A stretch of 64,000 bases of DNA from CAILHX01 sp046155285 (GTDB lineage Bacteria > Pseudomonadota > Gammaproteobacteria > Burkholderiales > Methylophilaceae), in assembly GCA_046155285.1 (NCBI GenBank), contig JBJXEA010000017.1:186001-250000 (forward strand), written 5' to 3'. Shown here piece after piece: positions 8,517 through 16,545 of this stretch (position 1 is the stretch's first letter; each line of letters opens with the position of its first letter). A program made the translations under genes and the position numbers. A model generated the notes under the pieces. It was not told the DNA's origin. It saw only the letters and a list, made by a program, of their open reading frames with translations, and searched no databases.

Positions 8517-11456
8517 CTAACGCAGCTTCGCCAGTTGCCCTTGCAACTTCTCCAGCGTTGCCTTAAACCCCGTCATTCTTTCTTTTTCTTGCTCAACCAC
8601 GGCAGCAGGCGCACGTTCTACAAAGCTGGCATTACCCAATTTGGCTTCGGTCTTAGCAACTTCGTTTTGCAGTCGCGTGACTTCCTTGCCCAGCCGCTCC
8701 TTCTCTGCCGCCACGTCAATCTCAATCTTCAGCATCAAACGATACTCGCCCACGATTTGCACCGGGGCATCGGTTTCAGGCAAGCTGTCGCCCGCAGCGG
8801 TGACCTCACTCAGCTTGGCCAAAGCCGCCAAATAAGGCACGAAGGCTTCAACAGAGGCTTTGTCGCCCGCTGCAATCAATGGCACTTTCACCGACGGCGC
8901 GATGTTCATTTCGCCGCGCAAACTACGACAGGCATTGACCAACTCTTTGAGCTGGGTAATCCATGCTTCGGCTTGGACATCAATTTTCTGTGGCTGAGAT
9001 GCTGGGTATGCCTCCATCATGATGGAGCTGTTTGCAGCCAGAGCCTTGCCGGACAGCGGCGCGACGGTTTGCCACAATTCTTCGGTAATAAACGGTATCA
9101 GCGGATGTGCTAAGCGCAGCGTGGTTTCCAGCACGCGCAACAGAGTGCGGCGCGTGGCACGCTTCTCGGCATCGCTGCCTTGCTGAATTTGTACTTTCGC
9201 CAACTCCAAATACCAGTCGCAGTACTCATCCCAAACAAACTCATACACCGCCCGCGCCGCCAAATCCAACCGGTAATCATTGAAATGCTTTTCAACTTCG
9301 GCTTCAGTGCGTTGCAACTGGCTGACAATCCAGCGGTCTGCTTGCGAGAAATGTAAGTGAGCGCCTTCGCCACAGTCCTCTTTACACGGCTCTAGTCCGC
9401 AGTCTTGGCCTTCACAGTTCATCAACACAAAGCGCGTCGCGTTCCACAGCTTGTTGCAGAAATTACGATAGCCATCACAACGCTGCAAATCAAACTTGAT
9501 GTCGCGCCCCGGGCTGGCGAGCGAGGCAAAGGTGAAGCGTAGCGCATCGGTGCCGTAGGCCGAAATTCCTTCGGGGAATTCCTTGCGCGTTTTTTTCTCG
9601 ATACTGGCGGCTTGCTTGGGATTCATCAGGCCTGCGGTGCGCTTGGTAATAAGGTCTTCCAGCGAAATGCCATCAATCAGGTCTATCGGGTCAAGCACGT
9701 TGCCTTTGGACTTGCTCATCTTCTGGCCTTCCGCATCGCGGATCAGGCCGTGTACATACACATCGTGGAACGGGATTTTGCCGGTGAGGTGTTTGGTCAT
9801 CATTACCATGCGCGCCACCCAGAAGAAGATAATGTCGAAGCCCGTCACCAACACGGTGGAAGGCAGATATTGCTTAAGCATCTGGTTCTGCGAGTCTTTC
9901 GCTTCATAGCCAGTCCAGTCTAAGGTTGAAAACGGCCATAAAGCTGATGAATACCAAGTGTCTAATACGTCATCGTCGCGTTTTAGGTTGCCGGTGTAGC
10001 CATCCTTGGCGGCCAGCGCTTTAACTTCTGCCTCGTCATGCGCCACATAAATTTGCCCGCTATCGCCATACCACGCCGGAATCTGATGCCCCCACCACAG
10101 TTGGCGCGAGATACACCAATCCTGAATGTTGTTCAGCCACTGGTTGTAGGTATTCACCCAGTTTTCCGGCACGAACTTGATCTCGCCGTTGGTAACCACT
10201 TCCAGCGCTTTCTCTGTGATGGATTTGCCGTCATGGCCCGGTTTACTCATGGCGACGAACCATTGGTCGGTGAGCATGGGTTCGATGACTACGCCTGTGC
10301 GGTCACCACGCGGGACTTGCAGTTTGTGGGGCTTGATGGATTCGAGATAGCCATTCGCTTCAAGATCAGTAACGATTTGTTTGCGAGCATCGAAACGATC
10401 AAGTCCCTGATACACGTCTGGTATGAGGCTAATACTCAGCGGCCCTTTATGCATCTCATCAGCTGATTCAAAACCATCTGCTGTTTTAGCTTTGTGTCCG
10501 AATGAGAAGTCATCTTGATCTTTAGATTTAATTTTTCCATCAAGAGACAGTACACTGATAGGATTTAATTTATGTCGCTGTCCAACAGCATAGTCGTTAA
10601 AGTCGTGCGCTGGGGTGACCTTCACGCAACCAGTACCGAATTCCACGTCCACATAATCGTCCGCAATGATGGGGATGTCACGGTTGCATAAAGGCAGTTT
10701 GACGGTCTTGCCAATAAGGTGTTTGTAGCGTGCATCTTCCGGGTGCACCATCACGGCGACGTCGCCCAGCATGGTTTCCGGGCGGGTGGTGGCTACGGTC
10801 AGGTGCTTTAGACCCTTAACGGTATCTGGTTCGACTAGCGGGTAGTTGATATGCCAGAGAAAACCTTCTTCTTCTTCCTGCACCACTTCCAGATCAGAAA
10901 CTGCCGTGCCCAGTTTGGGATCCCAGTTCACCAGGCGTTTGCCACGGTAGATCAGGCCTTCGTTATACAAGCGCACAAAGGTCTCGGTGACCACCTTGTT
11001 CAGCCCGGCATCCATAGTGAAGCGCTCGCGTGACCAATCCGGAGATGTCCCCAGTCGGCGCATCTGGCGGGTGATGGTGGAGCCGGAATGTTCTTTCCAC
11101 TCCCACACTTTTTCCAGGAATTTTTCGCGGCCGAGGTCGTGACGGCTCACGCCTTGCGCATCGAGCTGGCGTTCCACCACGATTTGCGTGGCGATCCCTG
11201 CGTGGTCGGTGCCCGGCTGCCACAGGGTGTTGTCGCCGCGCATGCGGTGGTAGCGCGTCAGGGTATCCATGATGGTCTGGTTGAAACCATGCCCCATGTG
11301 CAGCGTGCCGGTCACGTTGGGCGGCGGCAGCAGAATGCAGAAGTTATTGGATTTGGTGGTGTCGGTACCCGCAGAAAAGAAGCCGCGCGATTCCCAAAAC
11401 TGGTACCAGCGGTTTTCTATGCTCTTGGGTTCAAAAGATTTGTCGAGTTCGCTCAT
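8517..11456 (-). CDS. valS: Valyl-tRNA synthetase
   Basis: Class I aminoacyl-tRNA synthetase charging tRNA-Val, cytoplasmic. Signatures: the HIGH-type motif PPPNVTGTLHMGH near residue 50, a long editing (CP1) domain, the KMSKS motif (GQKMSKSKGN) near 577, the anticodon-binding helical domain, and a C-terminal coiled-coil arm rich in Glu/Lys/Leu (last about 65 residues) that contacts the tRNA. I chose the second Met (MSELDKSFEP) as the start because family members begin at this point; an in-frame ATG six codons upstream would give an atypical MVKSRP extension. Length of 979 residues is normal. Single standard synthetase gene. Confidence 0.96.
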   Translation of the reverse strand: MSELDKSFEPKSIENRWYQFWESRGFFSAGTDTTKSNNFCILLPPPNVTGTLHMGHGFNQTIMDTLTRYHRMRGDNTLWQPGTDHAGIATQIVVERQLDAQGVSRHDLGREKFLEKVWEWKEHSGSTITRQMRRLGTSPDWSRERFTMDAGLNKVVTETFVRLYNEGLIYRGKRLVNWDPKLGTAVSDLEVVQEEEEGFLWHINYPLVEPDTVKGLKHLTVATTRPETMLGDVAVMVHPEDARYKHLIGKTVKLPLCNRDIPIIADDYVDVEFGTGCVKVTPAHDFNDYAVGQRHKLNPISVLSLDGKIKSKDQDDFSFGHKAKTADGFESADEMHKGPLSISLIPDVYQGLDRFDARKQIVTDLEANGYLESIKPHKLQVPRGDRTGVVIEPMLTDQWFVAMSKPGHDGKSITEKALEVVTNGEIKFVPENWVNTYNQWLNNIQDWCISRQLWWGHQIPAWYGDSGQIYVAHDEAEVKALAAKDGYTGNLKRDDDVLDTWYSSALWPFSTLDWTGYEAKDSQNQMLKQYLPSTVLVTGFDIIFFWVARMVMMTKHLTGKIPFHDVYVHGLIRDAEGQKMSKSKGNVLDPIDLIDGISLEDLITKRTAGLMNPKQAASIEKKTRKEFPEGISAYGTDALRFTFASLASPGRDIKFDLQRCDGYRNFCNKLWNATRFVLMNCEGQDCGLEPCKEDCGEGAHLHFSQADRWIVSQLQRTEAEVEKHFNDYRLDLAARAVYEFVWDEYCDWYLELAKVQIQQGSDAEKRATRRTLLRVLETTLRLAHPLIPFITEELWQTVAPLSGKALAANSSIMMEAYPASQPQKIDVQAEAWITQLKELVNACRSLRGEMNIAPSVKVPLIAAGDKASVEAFVPYLAALAKLSEVTAAGDSLPETDAPVQIVGEYRLMLKIEIDVAAEKERLGKEVTRLQNEVAKTEAKLGNASFVERAPAAVVEQEKERMTGFKATLEKLQGQLAKLR

Positions 11457-11484
11457 GGGGCGCGATTTTACCACAGCGCTTATA

Positions 11485-11594
11485 TTCTCTCCCCTTTCAA
11501 GGGGGAGGGTTGGGGAGGGGGTAAGAAGTTACGATGGGTGCAAAAGTAACCATCTCACCCCCATCCCAACCTTCCCCCTAAGAAGGGGAAGGAG
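11485..11594 (+). repeat. Two-hairpin palindromic repeat, copy 1 (A-B' orientation)
   Basis: An A end (CTCCCC-TTTCAA-GGGGGAG hairpin, then AGGGTTGGGGAGGGGGT), a spacer of about 33 bases containing TAACCATCT, and a B' end (CACCCCCATCCCAACC, then a CTTCCCC/GGGGAAG-type hairpin ending in AAGGAG). Two further copies lie at 11955-12065 (inverted) and 25103-25206 (same orientation), all sharing AACCA three bases before CACCCCCATCCC. This copy sits between valS and the DUF559 gene and contains the DUF559 stop codon. Confidence 0.85.
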
Positions 11595-11946
11595 CGTGGT
11601 GTTTTAACAATGCAGTTTCGATGACCTGTAATACGCCTTCAATATTCTGCAAAACATCATTATTCCAAAACCGTAATACGTTCCAGGCTTGGGCTTTAAG
11701 CCACATCGTGCGTTCATCATCATAAGCTTGTTGCTCGGTGTGTTGACCGCCATCCACTTCTATCGCGAGCTTTAATTCTATACATGCGAAATCCAGTATG
11801 TAATTGCCCAAAGGATGTTGCCGTCGAAACTTTAAGCCATGTAATTGACGCGATTTTAGATGCCGCCACAGATACTTTTCAGCATCCGTCATTTCGAGCC
11901 GCAGCTTGCGAGAAAAGTCAGTAGTATTTTCCGCAAGCCGCCGCAT
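11578..11946 (-). CDS. DUF559 (Vsr/PD-(D/E)XK-like) endonuclease-domain protein
   Basis: 122 residues matching the DUF559 family (COG2852), small proteins with a fold related to very-short-patch-repair endonucleases. Visible are MTDAEKYLWRHLKSRQLHG near 19-37, FRRQHPLGNYILDFACIELKLAIEVDGGQH (read as F-R-R-Q-H ... D-F ... E-V-D-G near 41-69) and a C-terminal RFWNNDVLQN segment; the conserved D, E and D-G-x-x-H positions are the expected active-site positions. The gene is framed exactly by inverted repeat copies. Its Shine-Dalgarno AAGGAG, 8 bases before the ATG, is the tip of the right copy, and its stop codon and last residues (APSPS) are in the left copy. No DNA substrate is known; a role in moving or maintaining the repeat is inference. 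Confidence 0.85.
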   Translation of the reverse strand: MRRLAENTTDFSRKLRLEMTDAEKYLWRHLKSRQLHGLKFRRQHPLGNYILDFACIELKLAIEVDGGQHTEQQAYDDERTMWLKAQAWNVLRFWNNDVLQNIEGVLQVIETALLKHHAPSPS

Positions 11947-11954
11947 AGGGTTTG

Positions 11955-12065
11955 CTCCTTCCCCTTTTTAGGGGGAAGGCTGGGATGGGGGTGCAATGGT
12001 TAAATTGGGAGTTTGTTTCAACATCGTACCCCCTCCCTAACCCTCCCCCTGAAAAGGGGAGGGAA
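11955..12065 (-). repeat. Two-hairpin palindromic repeat, copy 2 (inverted)
   Basis: Same element as at 11485-11594 but reversed: B end first (CTCCTTCCCC, hairpin, GGGGGAAGGCTGGGATGG), a spacer of about 35 bases, then the A' end (CCCCCTCCCTAACCC, hairpin ending GGGGAGGG). Together the two copies make a perfect A-B'-gene-B-A' palindromic cassette around the DUF559 gene. The B end provides that gene's ribosome-binding site; the A' end provides the last codons and stop of the moeB/thiF-like gene. Confidence 0.85.
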
Positions 12066-12807
12066 TACTACAAACTTTGCAACTTGGATCACGCCCCAGC
12101 TTGATGCTACGCCATTCCATGCCTAGGCTATCCAGCAGCAGCAAGCGCCCTTCTAGACTTTCACCCAAACCTAGCAAAAGCTTCATCGCTTCTGCCGCTT
12201 GAGTCGTACCTATCATCCCTACCAGCGGTGCAAACACGCCATTCTCGGCACAGCGCATTTCGGTATCAGCGCCCATGTCGGGGAATAGACAGTGGTAGCA
12301 CGGGCTGGATTCATGGCGGAAATCAAATACCGTCACTTGGCCTTCAAAGCCAATCGCCGCGCCAGACACCAGCGGTTTTTTTAGCGTGAAACAAATGTGA
12401 TTGAGCGCATAGCGCGTGCGGAAATTATCCGAGCAATCAATCACCACATCAGCCTCACGCACCAATGCAGTCATTTCCTCTTCGCTGGATTTACGCGGAA
12501 TAGCCACCACGGTGATTTCCGGATTGATGGCGTGCAGGGTTTGCTGAGCAGAAACTGCTTTGTTGCTGCCTACTGCCTGCGTGTTGTGGATGACTTGGCG
12601 CTGTAGATTGGTCAAGTCAACGTCATCAAAATCACAAATCGTCAGCTTGCCCACCCCGCCAGCGCCTAGGTACAGCGCGGCTGGCGAGCCAAGTCCACCA
12701 GCACCAACGATTAAAGTATGAGATTGTGAAAGCTTCTCCTGCCCTTCATAAGCGACTTGCGGCAGCAGGATGTGGCGACTGTAACGGAGGAGTTGGTTGT
12801 CGTTCAC
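12037..12807 (-). CDS. ThiF/MoeB/HesA family adenylyltransferase
   Basis: E1-like enzyme that adenylates the C-terminal Gly-Gly of a small sulfur carrier (MoaD or ThiS type) in the cytoplasm. 256 residues with the ATP-binding GAGGLGSP at 35-42, the DDVDLTNLQRQ segment, the DCSDNF motif and two zinc-binding CxxC pairs (CYHC and CKVC). No rhodanese domain. The natural end of the family lies just after the second CxxC; the extra tail SIPSPFQGEG and the stop are encoded by the repeat copy at 11955-12065. thiS and thiG are 18 kb away, so either MoeB or ThiF is possible. It starts 6 bases after the prepilin gene on the same strand. Confidence 0.9.
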   Translation of the reverse strand: MNDNQLLRYSRHILLPQVAYEGQEKLSQSHTLIVGAGGLGSPAALYLGAGGVGKLTICDFDDVDLTNLQRQVIHNTQAVGSNKAVSAQQTLHAINPEITVVAIPRKSSEEEMTALVREADVVIDCSDNFRTRYALNHICFTLKKPLVSGAAIGFEGQVTVFDFRHESSPCYHCLFPDMGADTEMRCAENGVFAPLVGMIGTTQAAEAMKLLLGLGESLEGRLLLLDSLGMEWRSIKLGRDPSCKVCSIPSPFQGEG

Positions 12808-12813
12808 GAAATG

Positions 12814-13593
12814 CTAAGGGAGTTGGCCTGCTTGCACCATACGGCTATAAAGAGTGCTAGACGAAATCCAAGTCACAATATCATCAAATTGACCATTGGC
12901 GAAACCTGTAGGAGTGGGCTCATGACTGACAAATACAGGGTCATTATTGGCGCTATTTGGATTTGGATTGGCAACCTCATCCGTGCCTGCGCCACCGGTT
13001 GCTCCATTTTTCCCAACGGAGTACACGACAACAGGAACGCCCCCAAGCGCAGCACTGCCTGCCAAATAAATAGCCGTATTGCAATTAACGGCATTTATGT
13101 TGGTCGCGCTGGCACATACAAAAAGATTAGGCGCAAGTGTAGCCATAGTGGTATTCCTCATACCAGAAGTGGTGGTGAACGCATTGCCATTGGCATTGCT
13201 AACCGCATATCGAATTCGATTGCGACTGTTGCCACCCCAGCTATCTACCAAATACCCATTACCGTCCACCCCTGATATGCCAAGTGTTACGGCAGGTAAA
13301 AATCCATCGTAATTATTGGTACATGCACCCCCACCAACAGGATTTTCTATGCCATTGGATGCGGCAGTAGCAGGGCATGGCAGGCGTCCGTTAGTCATAG
13401 CAAAACCAATTAATGCTTCCTTGACATTTTCTAGAGTGGTTCTAGTAGCAACAAGATTACGTTGATCCATTTGCGCCGATAGCGGCATAAGTAACCCGCC
13501 AATCAAAAGGCCAAATATCACTAGTACTACGGCTATTTCAATAAGAGTGAAACCGTGAATAGAGGTAGGTGAATAATGAGAAGTTGTTTTCAT
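12814..13593 (-). CDS. Type IV pilin-like prepilin (MSHA-type minor pilin)
   Basis: 259 residues with a 14-residue leader ending in Gly and the class III cleavage/methylation site GFTLIE, followed by a hydrophobic helix (IAVVLVIFGLLIGGLLMPL). The C-terminal body is Asn/Gly/Ala-rich with paired cysteines (CPAT, GACTNN, FVCAS, NCNT), typical of a secreted pseudopilin. The start codon follows directly on the stop of the preceding 600-codon gene (TAAATG). It should be processed by a prepilin peptidase, which is not encoded here, and assembled by the MshE/MshG machinery upstream. Major versus minor pilin status cannot be told from sequence; the large size suggests minor. Confidence 0.8.
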   Translation of the reverse strand: MKTTSHYSPTSIHGFTLIEIAVVLVIFGLLIGGLLMPLSAQMDQRNLVATRTTLENVKEALIGFAMTNGRLPCPATAASNGIENPVGGGACTNNYDGFLPAVTLGISGVDGNGYLVDSWGGNSRNRIRYAVSNANGNAFTTTSGMRNTTMATLAPNLFVCASATNINAVNCNTAIYLAGSAALGGVPVVVYSVGKNGATGGAGTDEVANPNPNSANNDPVFVSHEPTPTGFANGQFDDIVTWISSSTLYSRMVQAGQLP

Positions 13594-15336
13594 TTAGGGT
13601 GAAATAACAAATACTTGGTCATTGTACGACGAATTTATTAACTTATTAGTAGCATCAAACTCGATATCACCATCGGTATTTTCAGTGCTATCTAAGTAAT
13701 CGTCTAGGGTAGCGCTAGCCACCCCAGTTTGTGCTGAGCCTTTTGATGCAAAAGGCGCGTTGATAATGGGCGCACCAGTACCTATGATAATGGCTCGCAC
13801 GTTCTGGCGCGTTCCGGTTGCTCCAGTTAGACCAATTTGTAGATTGGCTGCTGCTGTCCAATTGTAATAAAAGAAGTTTTGCCAAAGGTTGGTACTAAAC
13901 CACGCCACTTCATTGAGACCAACAGTAAATGAACCAACTCCAGTACAGTCGGCATTATTTCCAGATTTGGAACAGCTACTGGAAGCTGTCACGATGTTTC
14001 CATAAGGGAGCTTTAGAGTGTATATGAAGTGCGGGCTTGTACCAGTACCGGTGAATGAACAGACACCCGCCAAATCACAATCGAAATGCCTAGTATATGT
14101 TACGTTGGCGCATGATCCTGCACCAGTGCAAGTGCAAGAAGTTCCACTTCGAGTACAGGAGCCGCTGATTACGGTGTAGTTACCTCCACTAGCTCGAGTG
14201 TGTGTGACACTAGCAACCAAACCAAAACTACAGCTACAACCTGTGCTAGAAGAACATGAGCAAGTATCGGTCACGTCAATGGGAACCATACCGCTAGTAC
14301 TTGTCCCCGATGAGTTGAAGTTGCCGGCTGATGCACCTAACGGAGCAGCATAAGGGAAGTGGCCGTTTGCACCATTATAGTTAGTCAAAAGAGAATCCAC
14401 TTCAGCTGCTGCACGTTTGGTAGCCTCTGCTATTAACTCATCTATGGTGATATACACCAGTTTGTCATTGAATTGATATGGAGTCCCATAGCATGGATTA
14501 TTGTTTGCCCCTGTTCTGGAGTCGTCGGCCTTGATAAAGTCGTTGTCCATATCGGCGTTATTAAAAGTACCTGCGACATGTGGATTGGTAGTGCATGTAT
14601 TTAAGACCGTAATGCTATCTAGATATTGATTTGCACCTGCTATGTTTGGTGAAACCGGTCTCGATTGGCCACCCACAGGTGGACCCGGCATAAATAGTAT
14701 TGCTGCAACGCGGCTACTTAATACGTTCCCTAAAGTATCTCTTACTGTTAACCAAGGATGCGTCACGTTGGTGGCAGTGGCAGGGCAAGTGTAAGTGGTA
14801 TAAGTTAAATTTGCGATACTCGGGTTAAAAGTACCGATACAAAGAGGATCAACCAGATTGGCGGAAATAGCATACCAAGGCATGCTGCCAATACCATCAT
14901 TTTCAGAGAAATTATTGATAGTTAGACGGTAGCTTTGCCAAGGGAAACGACCCAAGCAGCGCATATTGGTACCAGAGTTAATTAACGGCAACCCATTAGC
15001 TTGAGTTGCATTCAAGCATCCACCGTCAGAAGTACCGTCATAATTACCAGGAGTCTCGCTATTGGCATCGGGTAACAGTAGATCGCCTGGCCTAGTAGCG
15101 CCACCACTAGTACCCACACTGAGGACGTAAGACATCAATGCGGTTTTTGCTTCTGCTAGTTGTTCGTTAGCTTTAATATCGCGTTGGACGGGGTCACTAG
15201 ATTTATTTAAGGAAGTGATAAGAAATGCGGTTGCGCCAAGACCGAGAAAAAATATCACCATTAATAGCGCAATACCTTTCTGCCGTGACAATCTGCGTCG
15301 CAAAAAGGAAGAATTTAATTTCATACGCTGAAACAT
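13594..15336 (-). CDS. Large prepilin-like / PilX-type surface protein
   Basis: About 580 residues from the chosen Met (MFQRMKLNSS); an upstream in-frame Met would overlap the previous gene by 50 bases. The N-terminus has the basic-Gly-hydrophobic pattern of PilX/GspK-type prepilins (RQKGIALLMVIFFLGLG) without the usual FTLIE. The body is Ser/Thr/Asn/Gly-rich with a strikingly Cys-rich stretch around residues 370-440 (CSCSSSTGCSCSF and similar). No known domain recognised beyond the N-terminal helix. In context it is probably a pilus-tip or minor pilin component of the MSHA-like system. Codon and base use look more AT-rich than the neighbours, which may mean faster evolution or transfer. Confidence 0.65.
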   Translation of the reverse strand: MFQRMKLNSSFLRRRLSRQKGIALLMVIFFLGLGATAFLITSLNKSSDPVQRDIKANEQLAEAKTALMSYVLSVGTSGGATRPGDLLLPDANSETPGNYDGTSDGGCLNATQANGLPLINSGTNMRCLGRFPWQSYRLTINNFSENDGIGSMPWYAISANLVDPLCIGTFNPSIANLTYTTYTCPATATNVTHPWLTVRDTLGNVLSSRVAAILFMPGPPVGGQSRPVSPNIAGANQYLDSITVLNTCTTNPHVAGTFNNADMDNDFIKADDSRTGANNNPCYGTPYQFNDKLVYITIDELIAEATKRAAAEVDSLLTNYNGANGHFPYAAPLGASAGNFNSSGTSTSGMVPIDVTDTCSCSSSTGCSCSFGLVASVTHTRASGGNYTVISGSCTRSGTSCTCTGAGSCANVTYTRHFDCDLAGVCSFTGTGTSPHFIYTLKLPYGNIVTASSSCSKSGNNADCTGVGSFTVGLNEVAWFSTNLWQNFFYYNWTAAANLQIGLTGATGTRQNVRAIIIGTGAPIINAPFASKGSAQTGVASATLDDYLDSTENTDGDIEFDATNKLINSSYNDQVFVISP

Positions 15337-15346
15337 TATTGGTGCG

Positions 15347-15940
15347 TTAATTCTCAGAAGATGCTGGCGCTGGGTTGGGCTTTGCGAACAGGTCAATTAC
15401 TTTTTTCTTCAACTCATCCACACCCTCCCCCACCTTGTCACTAATCTTGTCTGCCACGCTTTCAGACTCTTCCTCAGGTTCCACACGCGGCACTTCGCGC
15501 AAATGGTTGTACACCTTGTTGCTGTTGGGGTCGTACACTTGCCCCGGTCGTAAGCTGGCAGCTTTTTTCTCGTCGGTGATGACTATTTTTACTTGCCCTT
15601 TGTCGGCGCGTAGCTTTTCCACTTTCACTGTTTGGCTGCTTGATTTTTCAGACATCGGGCGATCATTCACCCACACCGTATTTTTGCCGTCGCTGCGGCT
15701 AATGTAGCCGTTGACCACTACTGGCGGGCTGACTTTCTTTGCTATCGGAGCATCTTCTTCCGCGGCTACTTCTTCAATATCTTCTGCTTTAACTACTTTA
15801 TCCGGCGCTTTGCTGTTTTTACGGATTATTTCCATATTGGCGCGGTCGCTTGGGGTGAAAAAAAGCCGCCCTATGCGTGCCTCTTCTGCCAAACTCAAAA
15901 GTGGTAGGTTCAATACCAGAAAAATCACTAGGATTCTCAT
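15347..15940 (-). CDS. Periplasmic MSHA-locus protein (MshK position)
   Basis: 197 residues with a Sec signal peptide (MRILVIFLVLNLPLLSLAEE, cleavage near 19). The mid part (PPVVVNGYISRSDGKNTVWVNDRP) resembles the short beta-strand domain of MshK/PilP-like pilotin-linker proteins; the C-terminal third is charged with an amphipathic helix and ends in a Pro-rich tail. The start overlaps the stop of the PilO-like gene by 4 bases (ATGA), showing coupling. By position between the PilO-like protein and the prepilins it likely links the inner-membrane complex to the secretin. Assignment rests mainly on context. Confidence 0.6.
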   Translation of the reverse strand: MRILVIFLVLNLPLLSLAEEARIGRLFFTPSDRANMEIIRKNSKAPDKVVKAEDIEEVAAEEDAPIAKKVSPPVVVNGYISRSDGKNTVWVNDRPMSEKSSSQTVKVEKLRADKGQVKIVITDEKKAASLRPGQVYDPNSNKVYNHLREVPRVEPEEESESVADKISDKVGEGVDELKKKVIDLFAKPNPAPASSEN

Positions 15941-16545
15941 GGTGTAACCTTTGGCTCTGCAAGAGTAAGCCAGTCAATATCACAAGCCGCGTTGAGGTTG
16001 GGTACAAATTTGCTCAATTGGGTGCTATTGGTGCGGGTGACAGTACAGTCACGCACCATGAAAGGCGGATTAACTTCACCGGGCAATGCATTCAACAGCG
16101 TGAACATGTCATTTTCATGTAGCAAAGCGAATGTGAGCTTCATTACAGAGCGGTGCAGCTTAAAACTACCAATATTCAGCGGGAAAGCTGGTTTGTAGTC
16201 TTCTTGTGCATCTATGTCGTAACTCACGCCAAAGAGCTTATTTTGTTGGCTGACGTGGCGCAGGTCTGAAATCCAATCTACGCGCTGCTCTTCACCGACG
16301 AATCCGCGTTTGATGAGGCTGTCGTAGAGAGGTAGGTATTTATTAATGTTGTCTTTTTCAGAGCCAGACGACAAGACTAATTGTTTTGCTTTACTGAGCG
16401 CGGCTTGTTGGGTTTGCAAGGCCTCGCTGGCTCTGACCTCTCGAGCGCTGGCCATGTTTATCATCAACCACGCAATCACCAAAGCCGCTAGCAAGGTAAT
16501 CAGCGGGATTTGCAGTTTGCGAAAGTCTTTAATGGTGAATTTCAT
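15937..16545 (-). CDS. PilO/MshJ-like inner-membrane assembly protein
   Basis: 202 residues: short cytoplasmic N-terminus, one membrane helix (about 13-33), a coiled-coil-prone segment (about 38-60) and a periplasmic ferredoxin-like domain ending in CTVTR...CDIDW with two cysteines. This is the layout of PilO/GspM/MshJ proteins that form the alignment complex with PilM/PilN. Overlaps its neighbours by 4 bases on both sides, so it is co-translated with the PilM/N-like and MshK-position genes. Confidence 0.7.
   Translation of the reverse strand: MKFTIKDFRKLQIPLITLLAALVIAWLMINMASAREVRASEALQTQQAALSKAKQLVLSSGSEKDNINKYLPLYDSLIKRGFVGEEQRVDWISDLRHVSQQNKLFGVSYDIDAQEDYKPAFPLNIGSFKLHRSVMKLTFALLHENDMFTLLNALPGEVNPPFMVRDCTVTRTNSTQLSKFVPNLNAACDIDWLTLAEPKVTP

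Noticed and set aside
11088..11607. Plus-strand open frames running through the valS start and the repeat
   Set aside because: They are antisense to valS and extend through low-complexity repeat sequence; no protein-like features.
11485..12065. CRISPR array or classical IS for the repeats around the DUF559 gene
   Set aside because: Copies are inverted, not tandem, spacers are related rather than unique, and there is no transposase or HUH enzyme.
12814..15336. Phage tail or integron origin for the AT-richer prepilin genes
   Set aside because: No phage genes, attC-like sites or integrase; the N-termini are plainly pilin-like and the genes follow the pilus operon.
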